A stretch of 64,000 nt of DNA from JBBSEX01 sp038239345 (GCA_038239345.1 JBBSEX010000006.1:186001-250000), one strand, 5' to 3'. Positions 23,791-33,305 are shown, counted from the stretch's first letter. Translations and numbers: made by a program. Notes: generated by a model not told the origin, from the letters alone.

Positions 23791-26700
23791 TTAGGTGACG
23801 GCTAGAATTCCGCTTAAGGGGATGCCCACCCAGCTTGGCCGGGAGCTTAGTTCGTTGTCTAGTTCGTAGAAGGCCCGGCCCAGATAGAAGACTTCGAGGA
23901 GGCGGGCGAATTGGGCGTTGTCGGCGGGGACGAGGTTGGCTCCGGCGACGCGTTCGCGATAGGCCTTAAGGAAGGCGGCCGAGGTGGAGCGTTCCCAGAA
24001 ACGGGCCCAGGGTTCGAGCCGTTTGTAGTCTTCGGGGCGGCGGGCGGTGTAGGAGAGCAGGCCCGAATAAGCGACGTAGCTGAACGAGCGTAGCATGCTC
24101 GCGACATCTTTCAAGGCCGATTGCTTGATGCGGCGGGCGTCGATGGGGAGTGTCGGATCACCTTCAAAATCGAGGATGACGAAGTCGTTTTGGCTGCTGA
24201 GGACTTGCCCGAGATGATAGTCGCCGTGGATGCGGATGCGGACGGAATTGGTCTCGAGTCCGGCGGCGCCTTTGAGGCGATCGAGCAGCCAACTGCGGCG
24301 GGCGAGAACGAGGGCGGCGCCACCGACAATTTCATCGGGAAGGGTTGCCAGGCTGGAGCGCAGCGCATCGAGAGCGGTGGTGGCATGGTCGATTACTTCA
24401 CCCGAGAGATGCGAAAGATCGCTGCCGGTGAGAGGATCGGGGGCGAAGTCCGGCTCAGTACCGGGCGTGGCGAGGGCAAGGTGCATCTCCGCGGTGCGGC
24501 GGCCGAGGGTGGCAATGGTATCCAGATAGAAGCCGATGCGATCGCGAGCGATGGCGGGGATTTCGCCTTCGGGCAAAGCGACGGCGGAACTGCGATCGTC
24601 CTGCACTTCGGGGACAGCGGGACTGGTGGCGCAGAACTCATAGAAGCGTCCGACTTCTTCGAGGCTGGAACTCCAGCCATCGCCCTGGTTAGGAACCTGG
24701 CGCTGCAACATGGCGAGAGTAGAGATTGCGCCGCCGCGCTCATAATGGATGGCGCCGGCGAGCGCGGGCACACGATCGTAGCCGACTTTCCGGCTGAGGT
24801 AATCGATGGCTTCGTAATCCGGGTTGGCGTCCTTTCCGACGCGGCGGAAAAGTTTCAGCGCGAGTTGGCTGCCAAAGAAGATGAGAGAGTTGCGGTGCTC
24901 TGGAGCGATGCGATAAATGGGGCTCGATTCAGTGGGAATCCCTTCGAGCGCCTGGTCTGGGACGCAGCGCAGAGTTCCGTTCTGGGTATGAATTTCCTTG
25001 CCTTCGCGGATGGCCGCCAGAAGCGACTCACAAACGGCATCGCTAAAGACAGCATCGTGGAGGATGCCCAAGCCGCGGAAATCGTCGACACGGCAGAGAA
25101 CGCATTCAGGGTGGGACTTCCGCAGGGCCTCCGCTGTATCGCCCATGGCAACGGCGAGGGGCAGCGAATAGGTTTGGACGTCGCCACCGGAAAGAATAGA
25201 TTCGATAATCAATAGAATTGCGGGCGAATTACCGTTCGATATCCAGCCCCAATCGAGGATACGGGTGGAAGTAATTCTCGCGGGATTGCGATGAAAGCCC
25301 TCGCGTCCGATCCAGCCTTGGGAGGAAAGGAAGCGGGGAAGAATGGCGGTTTCGAGCTGATGCTGATTGCTGCCTTCAAACAGACCTTCCCAGCCGCCTT
25401 CGACGAGGAGGGTGGGGACTTCGGCGTCGTCATCGAAATCGACTGGAAGGGGGCGTCCATGGAGTTCGAACCAATAGAAACCGTAGGGAGCGAGAGTAAC
25501 GGCATAGGGATCGCGGCCAATTTCGGGGAATTCGGTATAGCCGAGAATTTCCACGGGACGGAGACCGGCGAGTTCCTTGAGATCGAGTTCGACGGGCTGG
25601 GCGAAGCGCGAGAGATTGGCGACGCAGAGGATCTGTTCGTTCTGATAACGGCGGAGGTAGGCGAGCACTTTACGATTCGCCGGTTGGAGAAATTCCAGCG
25701 TTCCCCGGCCGAAAACTTTAAATAGTTTACGGAGGGCGATCATATTGCGCATCCAATGCAACAAAGAATGCGGATTATTCTGCTGATTTTCTACATTAAT
25801 CGCCTCGTAATGATATTCAGGGTCGATGATTACCGGGAGATAGAGTTGTTGGGGATTGGCGCGAGAGAAACCGGCGTTACGATCGCGGCTCCACTGCATG
25901 GGGGTGCGGACTCCGTTGCGATCTCCGAGATAGAAGTTGTCTCCCATGCCGATCTCGTCGCCGTAATAGAGGATCGGGGTGCCGGGGAAGGAGAGCAGCA
26001 GGCTGTTGAGCAATTCGATACGGCGGCGGCTGTTATCGACAAGGGGGGCGAGGCGGCGGCGAATACCGACGTTGATGCGCATCCGGGGGTCGGCGCTATA
26101 GGCGAGATACATATAATCGCGCTCTTCGTCGGTGACCATTTCAAGCGTCAGTTCATCGTGATTGCGGAGGAACAGGGCCCATTGGCAATTGTCGGGAATT
26201 TCCGGCGTCTGGCCCATGATTTCCACAATCGGATGACGGTCTTCCAGGCGCAGCGCCATAAAGATGCGGGGCATCAAGGGGAAGTGAAAGGCCATGTGAC
26301 ATTCGTCGCCGTCGCCAAAATAGGGGCGGACGTCGATGGGCCACTGATTGGCTTCGGCGAGCAGCATGCGGCCGCTGTGTTCCCGGTCCAGCTCACGGCG
26401 GAAGGTCTTAATCACCTGGTGGGTTTCGAGCAGATTTTCGCAGTTGGTGCCCTCGCGCTCCACCAGATAGGGAACGGCGTCAAGGCGTAATCCATCGACG
26501 CCGAGATCGAGCCAGAAGCGCATCGCCTTGAGGAGTTCTTCCATCACCGCGGGATTTTCAAAATTCAAATCGGGCTGATGGGAAAAGAAGCGATGCCAGT
26601 AGTAAGCGCGGGCTTCGGTATCCCAGGCCCAGTTCGATTTTTCGGTATCGGTAAAGATGATGCGGGCATCGCGATACTTCTGGTCGTTATCGTTCCAGAC

Positions 26701-27102
26701 GTAGAAATCGCGCTCGGGCGAACCGTGCGGGGCGCGGCGGGCGGCTTGAAACCAGGGGTGCTGATCGGAGGTGTGATTGACGACGAGTTCGGTGATCACC
26801 TGCAGATTGCGGGAATGGGCTTCATCGACGAAACCTTTAAAATCGTCGAGAGTGCCGTAACTGGGATGAACTTCGGTGTAGTTGGAGATATCGTAGCCGT
26901 CGTCGCGAAGAGGCGAGGGATAGAATGGAAGCAGCCAGAGGCAAGTTACTCCGAGGTCCTGGAGATAATCGAGTTTTTGCTTTAGGCCGCCGAAATCGCC
27001 GATTCCGTCGTTGTTACTGTCGAAAAAGGTTTTGACGTGCGTTTCGTAAACGATGGCGTCCTTGTACCAGAGCGGATCAGACGCGCTTCCCTTCAGTCTC
27101 AA
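23791..27102 (-). CDS. treS: Trehalose synthase - maltokinase fusion (TreS-Mak)
   Basis: A 1103-residue bifunctional enzyme that interconverts trehalose and maltose and phosphorylates maltose to maltose-1-phosphate, the GlgE substrate. I choose TTG 27102 (GGGGAG eight bases upstream), giving MRLKGSASDPLWYKDAIVYE, the normal TreS start; ATG 27144 adds unrelated residues. The GH13 part (~1-550) has DGLRLDAVPYLVEREG (nucleophile Asp), LLAEANQWP (acid Glu) and FLRNHDELTLE. The maltokinase part (~590-1100) has RIRIHGDYHLGQVL and FVILDFEGDP, the aminoglycoside-phosphotransferase-like catalytic and metal motifs. No glgE or glgB is nearby. Confidence 0.95.
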   Translation of the reverse strand: MRLKGSASDPLWYKDAIVYETHVKTFFDSNNDGIGDFGGLKQKLDYLQDLGVTCLWLLPFYPSPLRDDGYDISNYTEVHPSYGTLDDFKGFVDEAHSRNLQVITELVVNHTSDQHPWFQAARRAPHGSPERDFYVWNDNDQKYRDARIIFTDTEKSNWAWDTEARAYYWHRFFSHQPDLNFENPAVMEELLKAMRFWLDLGVDGLRLDAVPYLVEREGTNCENLLETHQVIKTFRRELDREHSGRMLLAEANQWPIDVRPYFGDGDECHMAFHFPLMPRIFMALRLEDRHPIVEIMGQTPEIPDNCQWALFLRNHDELTLEMVTDEERDYMYLAYSADPRMRINVGIRRRLAPLVDNSRRRIELLNSLLLSFPGTPILYYGDEIGMGDNFYLGDRNGVRTPMQWSRDRNAGFSRANPQQLYLPVIIDPEYHYEAINVENQQNNPHSLLHWMRNMIALRKLFKVFGRGTLEFLQPANRKVLAYLRRYQNEQILCVANLSRFAQPVELDLKELAGLRPVEILGYTEFPEIGRDPYAVTLAPYGFYWFELHGRPLPVDFDDDAEVPTLLVEGGWEGLFEGSNQHQLETAILPRFLSSQGWIGREGFHRNPARITSTRILDWGWISNGNSPAILLIIESILSGGDVQTYSLPLAVAMGDTAEALRKSHPECVLCRVDDFRGLGILHDAVFSDAVCESLLAAIREGKEIHTQNGTLRCVPDQALEGIPTESSPIYRIAPEHRNSLIFFGSQLALKLFRRVGKDANPDYEAIDYLSRKVGYDRVPALAGAIHYERGGAISTLAMLQRQVPNQGDGWSSSLEEVGRFYEFCATSPAVPEVQDDRSSAVALPEGEIPAIARDRIGFYLDTIATLGRRTAEMHLALATPGTEPDFAPDPLTGSDLSHLSGEVIDHATTALDALRSSLATLPDEIVGGAALVLARRSWLLDRLKGAAGLETNSVRIRIHGDYHLGQVLSSQNDFVILDFEGDPTLPIDARRIKQSALKDVASMLRSFSYVAYSGLLSYTARRPEDYKRLEPWARFWERSTSAAFLKAYRERVAGANLVPADNAQFARLLEVFYLGRAFYELDNELSSRPSWVGIPLSGILAVT

Positions 27103-27160
27103 TGAACTTTCTCCCCTGATTAAGTAGACGCGAAACCGAAGCAAGCGATACCCGCCTGGT

Positions 27161-27190
27161 TTGACACGATTTCGCCCTGCTATCTATACT
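27161..27190 (+). promoter_or_regulatory. Predicted sigma70 promoter of the rpmH-rnpA-yidD-yidC-jag cluster
   Basis: TTGACA at 27161-27166 and TATACT at 27185-27190 are separated by 18 bases, about 77 bases before the rpmH start. This is the strongest promoter-like site seen in the window and fits the high demand for ribosomal proteins. Confidence 0.75.
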
Positions 27191-27267
27191 AAGAGATTGA
27201 GCACGGTAGAATTCTGTCTTGGGTAAGGGGTCCAGTGGGTCGTCTGCCCGGCTATTAAGGGAGCAAC

Positions 27268-27435
27268 ATGCCAAAACGTACATTTCAGCCGAATAACCGC
27301 AAGCGGGCAAAAACTCACGGGTTTCGTCAGCGCATGAAAACGAAGGATGGCCGCGCGGTATTGGCGCGCCGGCGCGCACGGGGCCGTCATAAGTTGACGG
27401 TGAGCGACGAAAGAGCCGTCCGGTACGCAGACTAA
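27268..27435 (+). CDS. rpmH: Ribosomal protein L34
   Basis: A 55-residue protein beginning MPKRTFQPNNRKRAKTHGF, the invariant L34 signature, with a basic middle (ARRRARGRHK) and an atypically extended C terminus (LTVSDERAVRYAD), about ten residues longer than E. coli L34. ATG 27268 has AGGGAG seven bases upstream. First gene of the conserved rpmH-rnpA-yidD-yidC-jag cluster. Confidence 0.97.
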   Translation: MPKRTFQPNNRKRAKTHGFRQRMKTKDGRAVLARRRARGRHKLTVSDERAVRYAD

Positions 27436-27478
27436 TCCGGCACAGCACGACCTCAGCTTTCCTAAGAGCTCGCGAATC

Positions 27479-27796
27479 CTGCGGTCGAGCGAATTCCGCA
27501 AGATCTATCAAGAAGGAACGCGAGTAACCACGAAATTTTTCGCCGCTTTTTTTCTGGCCGCAATCGAAGCCGATCCCATACCCGCGCGTGTCGGCTTCAC
27601 GATCCCGCGGGCCGTGGGGAAATCTGTAATACGCAACCGGATCCGGCGGCGAATGCGCGAGGCCTTTCGGGTGCAGTGGGCGGGGATGCAACCGGGTTGG
27701 AGTATGGTGATTAATCCACGGCGCAATGTGCTGACCGCCGATTTCGATGAACTGAAGCGGGAAGTGAAACGAGTAATGGACCGATGCGGAAAGTAG
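27479..27796 (+). CDS. rnpA: Ribonuclease P protein component; 5' boundary unresolved
   Basis: Protein subunit of RNase P, which matures tRNA 5' ends with the rnpB RNA. Conserved blocks are SSEFRKIYQEG, VGFTIPRAVGKSVIRNRIRR and MREAFR. The RNR-type basic motif and the central cleft residues are present. The similarity reaches back to FPKSSRIL (from 27458), but between the upstream in-frame stop (27401-27403) and the GTG at 27614 there is no ATG, GTG or TTG. GTG 27614 would delete half the protein. A rare start (CTG 27479, ATC 27476 or CTC 27452) or reinitiation after rpmH is therefore likely. The 3' end overlaps yidD by 13 bases. Confidence 0.85.
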   Translation: MRSSEFRKIYQEGTRVTTKFFAAFFLAAIEADPIPARVGFTIPRAVGKSVIRNRIRRRMREAFRVQWAGMQPGWSMVINPRRNVLTADFDELKREVKRVMDRCGK

Positions 27797-28071
27797 TGGT
27801 GGCGGCCTTGGTGTTCTACAAGCGCTGGATTTCGCCGATGTTGCCCACCGCCTGCCGGTTTCAGCCGACGTGCTCAGAATACATGATGCAGGCCGTGGAA
27901 ATACACGGCGCCGGGCGCGGCATCTGGCTGGGCACGTTACGCCTGCTACGCTGCCATCCTTTCCATGCGGGCGGGCTTGATCCTGTTCCCCCGGCCAACC
28001 CGGAAGGAACCAAGACCTCCGGCACTTCGTATTCAACGATAGATAATCTGAGCCAACGGCAGACAATCTGA
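27784..28071 (+). CDS. yidD: Membrane protein insertion efficiency factor YidD
   Basis: A 95-residue protein. It has the family blocks FYKRWISPMLPTACRFQPTC, SEYMMQAVEIHG and LLRCHPFHAGGLDPVP, with an N-terminal amphipathic membrane-binding stretch. It assists YidC/Sec insertion. It overlaps rnpA by 13 bases, as is common. The last ~15 codons (STIDNLSQRQTI) are made of tandem 20-base repeats that continue past the stop, so the tail is an addition. Confidence 0.95.
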   Translation: MRKVVVAALVFYKRWISPMLPTACRFQPTCSEYMMQAVEIHGAGRGIWLGTLRLLRCHPFHAGGLDPVPPANPEGTKTSGTSYSTIDNLSQRQTI

Positions 28072-28094
28072 TTTAACGACAGACAATCTGAGCC
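28035..28094 (+). repeat. Three tandem 20-base repeats at the yidD end / yidC leader
   Basis: Units at 28035-28054, 28055-28074 and 28075-28094 follow the consensus AACGRYAGAYAATCTGAKYY. Units 1 and 3 differ at three bases or fewer. The repeats cover the last codons and stop of yidD and end 37 bases before the yidC start. Confidence 0.85.
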
Positions 28095-28131
28095 CATAAT
28101 ACCCGGCTTGCTACGATAGATTTGCGACCCT

Positions 28132-29859
28132 ATGAATCCTAACCCCGGTAAGAAAGAGCTATCGATGGAGGTGCGATTAGTTATCGCCTTCGTGCTGATG
28201 GCGCTTGTCCTGTTTGTAACTCCTTACTTTTATAAACAAGTAAAAGTAACACCTGAGCAGGCCAAATCAGGGCAGGCAAACGCGTCACCGGGGACTCCGG
28301 CGGCCAAGACGGAGAGCGCGGCGAAACCGCCGGCTCCCACGGCCGCGGCGACTCCGGCAGCATCGCAGGCACCATCGGAAGGAGCTCCGCCCGAGGCCAA
28401 GGCACTGAAAGCGGAGCTGTACACAATCGATACCGACGTCTACCGGATCGTGTTTTCAAACAAGGGCGCGGTGGCAACCAGCTGGATTCTGAAGGGTTAT
28501 AAAGATAACGCGGGGAAGCCGGTGGAGTTGGTGAATCCGGCGGCGGTGGCAAAAATTGGCGGTCCATTCGCGATGCAGTTCAAGAGCCAGGGACCATCGA
28601 CGGATGTGAACCAGGCGTTGTATGTGGCGAAGCCGACGGAAGACAAGCTGGGTATCGATTTCGAATTTTCCGACGGCAAGGCGGTGGCCAAGAAATCGTT
28701 CCGGTTTACCAAGAATAGCTATCTGTCGCAAGTGAATACGGAAGTGACGCAATCGGGCGTGATGCTGCCCCATCTGCTGATGTGGCGGGGTGGATTTGGC
28801 GACCCGACTGTGCCCACTCCGGAATCTGTGGAGCACGCGCTGTATTACGACATTTCGGGTGGCAAGCTGAGCGTGAAGGTGGCCAAGGATGCCAAGGACG
28901 GTCCGGTCTCAAGCAGTGGGACGTATTCGTTCGCGGGACTGGAAGATACGTACTTCGCGGGCGTCTTCCTGCCGCGTGAAAACGGCAGCATGGAGTTGAC
29001 TACTTACAACGATTCGCTGCAGGTGGTTGGATCGGACAAGCCAGAACCGCGAGTGGGCGCTGGAGTTGGCGGCGATGGACGGCAAGCTTTCGAATTGTTT
29101 GTCGGACCAAAAGATATTCAACTATTGTCGAAGATCAATCCGAAGTTGGAACAGGTTGTGGATTGGGGCTGGTTCAAACTGCTGGCGAAGCCGCTGTTTC
29201 TGGTGCTGAACTGGGTGAACGACAGCTACGTCCACAGCTTTGGCTGGGCCATCATTCTGGTGACCGTGACGATCAACATGATTTTGTTGCCGCTGAAGTT
29301 TACGAGCATGAAATCGGCGAAGAAGATGCAGTTGATTCAACCGCAGATAGCGTCCATCAACGCGCGCTATAAGAACCTCAGCCTGCGCGACCCGAAGAAG
29401 ACCGAACAGAACGAAGAAGTGATGGCGCTGTATAAAAAGAACGGCGTGAATCCGCTGGGTGGCTGCTTGCCGGTGGTGTTGCAGATCCCCTTCTTTATCG
29501 CGTTCTACAAGGTGTTGACGGTTTCCATTGAGCTGCGCGGGGCACATTGGTTGTGGGTGACGGATCTCTCGCAACCGGAGCACATCGCTATCCGGCTGCT
29601 GCCGTTAATCCTGATCGCGACACAGTTTATTTCGCAGCGGATGACTCCCAGCCCGGGCATGGATCCGGCGCAACAGAAGATGATGATGCTGATGCCGCTG
29701 GGCCTGGGTTACATGTTCTATTACCAATCGTCGGGGCTGGTATTATACTGGTTAACCGGAAATCTGGTGGGCATCATGCAGCAGTACTTCACGAACAAAT
29801 CGATGCCTACGCCGGCGCCGGTTATCGATGTAAAACCAGTGCTGAAGAAGAAAAAATAA
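28132..29859 (+). CDS. yidC: Membrane protein insertase YidC
   Basis: A 575-residue Oxa1-superfamily insertase. The first membrane helix (VRLVIAFVLMALVLFVTPYF) is followed by an Ala/Pro-rich linker (~50-85), a large periplasmic beta domain (~90-340) and the conserved five-helix core from about 350 (WGWFKLLAKPLFLVLNWVND; GGCLPVVLQIPFFIAFYKVL; FYYQSSGLVLYWLTGN). The positively charged tail (VLKKKK) can contact ribosomes. ATG 28132 is used; ATG 28165 (MEVRLVIAF) is a possible alternative. Confidence 0.96.
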   Translation: MNPNPGKKELSMEVRLVIAFVLMALVLFVTPYFYKQVKVTPEQAKSGQANASPGTPAAKTESAAKPPAPTAAATPAASQAPSEGAPPEAKALKAELYTIDTDVYRIVFSNKGAVATSWILKGYKDNAGKPVELVNPAAVAKIGGPFAMQFKSQGPSTDVNQALYVAKPTEDKLGIDFEFSDGKAVAKKSFRFTKNSYLSQVNTEVTQSGVMLPHLLMWRGGFGDPTVPTPESVEHALYYDISGGKLSVKVAKDAKDGPVSSSGTYSFAGLEDTYFAGVFLPRENGSMELTTYNDSLQVVGSDKPEPRVGAGVGGDGRQAFELFVGPKDIQLLSKINPKLEQVVDWGWFKLLAKPLFLVLNWVNDSYVHSFGWAIILVTVTINMILLPLKFTSMKSAKKMQLIQPQIASINARYKNLSLRDPKKTEQNEEVMALYKKNGVNPLGGCLPVVLQIPFFIAFYKVLTVSIELRGAHWLWVTDLSQPEHIAIRLLPLILIATQFISQRMTPSPGMDPAQQKMMMLMPLGLGYMFYYQSSGLVLYWLTGNLVGIMQQYFTNKSMPTPAPVIDVKPVLKKKK

Positions 29860-29876
29860 GGGACCAGGACGCTGAC

Positions 29877-30506
29877 TTGAGCGAAAAGAAGTACACCACC
29901 ACGGAAACCGGACCGCGCATCGCGGCCTTCCTGGATGCGACGATTCGCAACGCCGGCTTTGCACTCAAGTATGCGATTAGCGAGGGTGACGATCCGCATC
30001 CGGATTTTGAGAATCCGGAATTGACGGTGCGGTTTAGCGGCGGCGATGTGGAGTTGCTGCTGGAGAATCGGGCGGAACTCCTGCTGGCCTTTGAGCAACT
30101 GAGCATGGAAGTGCTGCGCATGCCTTCCGAAGATCATTCGCTACTGCGCTTCGATGCCAATGAATATCGCGTGCTGCGAATTGAAGAGCTTCGCTTGAGC
30201 GCGCTGACGGTGGCTGAAACGGTGAAGAGATCGAAGATGCCGTTTCGCTTTAACCCGATGAACAGCCGGGAGAGGCGGATCATTCACCTGGCACTACGCA
30301 ACGAGCCGACGTTGCATAGCGAGAGCGCAGGGATGGGTCCGGGGCGTCATGTGGTGGTGGTTCCGGCGGGTATGGCGATTCCACCGGAACCACCGCGGCC
30401 TCCGCGGCCAATGGAACGGTCGGGTGACCGGCATGGGAGCGGGCGGCCGGGTGGCAGTGGACCTTCCGGCGGGCGATCGGGCGATCGGCCTCGCGGACGC
30501 CGATAA
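29877..30506 (+). CDS. jag: Jag/SpoIIIJ-associated RNA-binding protein (KH + R3H)
   Basis: A 209-residue protein. I choose TTG 29877 (CAGGA seven bases upstream), 18 bases after yidC; the open frame before it runs inside yidC and is shadow. An N-terminal Jag-N-like part is followed by a KH-like region (~45-110) and an R3H motif (SRERRIIHLALRNEP, with the R-x3-H pair) near 125-150. The Pro/Gly/Arg-rich tail (PRPMERSGDRHG; GGRSGDRPRGRR) is disordered and probably binds RNA. Its place after yidC is the standard cluster order. Confidence 0.9.
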   Translation: MSEKKYTTTETGPRIAAFLDATIRNAGFALKYAISEGDDPHPDFENPELTVRFSGGDVELLLENRAELLLAFEQLSMEVLRMPSEDHSLLRFDANEYRVLRIEELRLSALTVAETVKRSKMPFRFNPMNSRERRIIHLALRNEPTLHSESAGMGPGRHVVVVPAGMAIPPEPPRPPRPMERSGDRHGSGRPGGSGPSGGRSGDRPRGRR

Positions 30507-30624
30507 GCCGTTTTTCCTAGCCGGAGAAGACGGGCAGGAATTTCTTTTGCATTGTCCCAAAACGTGATCAGCGCTGTTCACGACCGGGCCCTTGTGTGCA
30601 CGGCTATTTGTTGAGAGCGGGAGT

Positions 30625-33255
30625 TTAGTCTTGCCGCAGGGCGACCATCGGATCGATTCGGCTGGCGCGATAGGCGGGTAGCCAGCATGCCAGGGCCGCC
30701 ACCAGCAGCAGGACGGTGGGCACTCCGGCGAACACCGGGAGATAGATCACGCCACGGGCGAGGTGAATATCGACTACGAACGCGATCAGCCAGCCTGCCA
30801 AGGCGCCCGTGACCACGACGCCCATGGTTTGGCGCATAATCTGTCCTATAACGCGCCCGGAGGTTGCGCCGAGAGCGAGACGAACCCCGATCTCGGTGGT
30901 CCTTTGGGAGACCGAACAGGCCACTACCGCGTAGATTCCGATGGCGGCAAGCACGAGCAGCAGAGGACCGAGGACAGCGAAGAGCCGCGCTGGAACGCTT
31001 TTCAGGAAGGCGTTTTTTTCGACGTGATCGTTCATCGTACGGATGTCGTAGGCTTCCATCGCGGGATCCAGTTCCCGCACAATGCGGCGAAGATCGGAAG
31101 ACAGGAGCATCTCGGCGCCCGGCCGGGTACGGATGTGAATTTCGCCCGACTGCTGCGGCCGGTCGCGATAAGAACGATAGATGATGGGAGCCGCGCGCTC
31201 TCCAATCGATTCGTAGGTGGAGTTGCGGACCACGCCGACGATGACGTAGCTGCTGCCCCGGGAAGTGATCTTGCGGCCAAGAGGTTCGGCGCCATCGAGG
31301 TAGCGGCGGACGAATTCGTCATTGACGATGGCCTGCTGCGGGGCGCTGCGATCATTGAGTTCCGCGAAATCGTGGCCACTGGCAAAGGGGATTCCCATCC
31401 CGGCGAAATATCCCTCGCTGACGATGTTTGCCAAAGCCTGATCGGGAGCCGCGCTGGGGCGTGCATGGCCTTCCACGGTGAAGGGCATGACGCGCATACC
31501 GTGAATATCCAAGGGTACGGAAGAGGCGATGGCGGCTCCTTCGACGGCGGGCAGGGCGCGCAGCCGGTCTAGTAAACGGGCGGCAAAGGTCCGGGCGGCA
31601 TCGGCATCGGCATTGCGCCCTGTGAGGTCGTAGCCGGCGAGCAGTAGACCATCGCGGCGGAAGCCCGGATCGGTCCCGCGCGTTTCGCGAAAGCTTTGCA
31701 GCAGGAGCCCGGCGACTACGAGCACGATCAGTGCGAGGGCGACCTGCGTACCCATCAACCCGTTTCGTAGACGGCTGTAGGAACGCGTGCCGGCAATGCC
31801 CCGCAGCACCAACTGCGGATCCATGCGGGCCAGAGCCAAGGCCGGAGTTACGCCGAAGAGCAAGCCGCAGAGGAGCCCCAGCAGGATGGCGAAGGCGAGT
31901 GAAACGGCGTCGATACTGGATTGGAAACGGATGGGGAAGGTACCGATCATGGGCACGGCGCGGAAGGCTTCGGTGCCCCAGACGGCGATCAGAATACCGG
32001 CTATGGCGCCAAACAATGCCAGCAGCAGATTCTCAGTAAGCAGGAGGCTGAGGACGCGTCCCGGCCCCGCGCCGAGCGCCAGGCGCACACCGATCTCCCT
32101 TTGCCGCGCCCGAGTCCGGGCCAGCAAAAGATTGGCGGCATTGCCGCAGACGGCAAGCAGCAATAGCAACATGATGGCTTGCAGTATGCCGAGGCTGGTA
32201 GCCAACAATTGTTGCGGACCGCGCGGCGCTCGCCAAAATGAAACCAGGTGGCCTTGCGTCTTAGCGTTGGTCTCCGGGTACAGCCGGGCTAACTGGCTGA
32301 ACGCGGCATTAACTTCCGCCTGGGCGGAGGCTTGGCTGAATTCGGGCCGCAGACGTCCCATTACCGAGTAGCCGCGCAGGCTGCGATCCTGAAGCTCCGG
32401 CGAGCCTGCCAGCAGAACAGGGGCGAGAGTCGCGGGTGTCCAAAAGCTGAAATCGATGCCGAGGACGGTTCCTTGAAATTTGGGGGGCGCTACTCCGACG
32501 ATGGTCAGCGGATTGTCATTGACGCGAATCGTCTGCCCGATGGCGGCGGGCGAAGAGGCGAATCGCGCGCGCCAGAATGCGTAGGAGATAACCACTACCG
32601 GATCGGCTCCATTGCGGGAGGCTTCTTCGGGGCGAATGAAACGGCCCAGAGCGGGCTGCAGACCCAGCGCCGAAAAGTAATTGCCAGACACGAGGAGCCC
32701 ATAAATTCTCTCGGTGCGGCCCGCCTCGCCGACGTAGAAAGGCACCATCCGGAAAGCCAGCAGACCATCGAAGGAATGCACTTGCCGGCGCACATCGCAA
32801 TACTCGAGCCAGGACAATCCTGGATAGTTGCCGGCCTCTTCCCGTGCTTCGATGAGGCGGAAATCCCTGACACTGGAAACGCCGGGCAAGGGTTGCAGAA
32901 CGACAGCCTGAATCCAGGAGAAGACGGTCGCATTCACCCCGATACCGACTGCTAAAGAAGCAACCACGACGGCCGCGGTGAATGGCATCTTGAGAATCAT
33001 TCGCCAGGCATAGCGAAGATCGGATGAGAAGCGATCGAGCAGCCGCCCGGACCGGACATCGCGGACGGATTCCTTCACTTGTTCGATGCCTCCGAGTTCG
33101 ATGAGAGACTGGCGGCGGGCGGTATCGGGGTCCATGCCGTTGCTGATCTTTTCCTCGATGAGGAGATCGAGGTAGGAGCGAACCTCGGCATCTAGCTGCG
33201 ATTCGCCCTGCTTTTTGCGGATCAGATTGCGAAGAAGACTAATAAAGCGGCGCAT
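30625..33255 (-). CDS. ADOP-type FtsX/MacB permease
   Basis: An 876-residue member of the acidobacterial duplicated orphan permease family. The N terminus (FISLLRNLIRKKQGESQLDA; DPDTARRQSLIELGGIEQV) is the cytoplasmic helical domain specific to ADOPs. A first membrane helix (~90-112) leads to a MacB_PCD periplasmic domain, then three helices (~345-450), a second periplasmic domain and a final FtsX block (TEIGVRLALGATSGRVIGQI). No ABC ATPase gene is adjacent, which is typical and the reason for 'orphan'. ADOP genes usually neighbour a PadR-type regulator; none is present, but two palindromes lie upstream (33272, 33306). Confidence 0.92.
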   Translation of the reverse strand: MRRFISLLRNLIRKKQGESQLDAEVRSYLDLLIEEKISNGMDPDTARRQSLIELGGIEQVKESVRDVRSGRLLDRFSSDLRYAWRMILKMPFTAAVVVASLAVGIGVNATVFSWIQAVVLQPLPGVSSVRDFRLIEAREEAGNYPGLSWLEYCDVRRQVHSFDGLLAFRMVPFYVGEAGRTERIYGLLVSGNYFSALGLQPALGRFIRPEEASRNGADPVVVISYAFWRARFASSPAAIGQTIRVNDNPLTIVGVAPPKFQGTVLGIDFSFWTPATLAPVLLAGSPELQDRSLRGYSVMGRLRPEFSQASAQAEVNAAFSQLARLYPETNAKTQGHLVSFWRAPRGPQQLLATSLGILQAIMLLLLLAVCGNAANLLLARTRARQREIGVRLALGAGPGRVLSLLLTENLLLALFGAIAGILIAVWGTEAFRAVPMIGTFPIRFQSSIDAVSLAFAILLGLLCGLLFGVTPALALARMDPQLVLRGIAGTRSYSRLRNGLMGTQVALALIVLVVAGLLLQSFRETRGTDPGFRRDGLLLAGYDLTGRNADADAARTFAARLLDRLRALPAVEGAAIASSVPLDIHGMRVMPFTVEGHARPSAAPDQALANIVSEGYFAGMGIPFASGHDFAELNDRSAPQQAIVNDEFVRRYLDGAEPLGRKITSRGSSYVIVGVVRNSTYESIGERAAPIIYRSYRDRPQQSGEIHIRTRPGAEMLLSSDLRRIVRELDPAMEAYDIRTMNDHVEKNAFLKSVPARLFAVLGPLLLVLAAIGIYAVVACSVSQRTTEIGVRLALGATSGRVIGQIMRQTMGVVVTGALAGWLIAFVVDIHLARGVIYLPVFAGVPTVLLLVAALACWLPAYRASRIDPMVALRQD

Positions 33256-33271
33256 GAATTTTGGGTGGTTC

Positions 33272-33286
33272 TATAGAGTGTCTATA
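33272..33286 (-). promoter_or_regulatory. Perfect palindrome upstream of the ADOP gene (putative PadR-type operator)
   Basis: TATAGAGTGTCTATA is a perfect 6-3-6 inverted repeat 17 bases upstream of the permease start. A second copy follows 34 bases away. Confidence 0.65.
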
Positions 33287-33305
33287 CAAGAGTATGGGAT
33301 GCTCC

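Noticed and set aside
24121..25215. 364-residue plus-strand frame inside treS-mak
   Set aside because: Acidic low-complexity shadow of the maltokinase/TreS gene.
27070..27480. Replication origin near rpmH
   Set aside because: No dnaA gene, no cluster of TTATCCACA-type boxes and no AT-rich unwinding region were seen.
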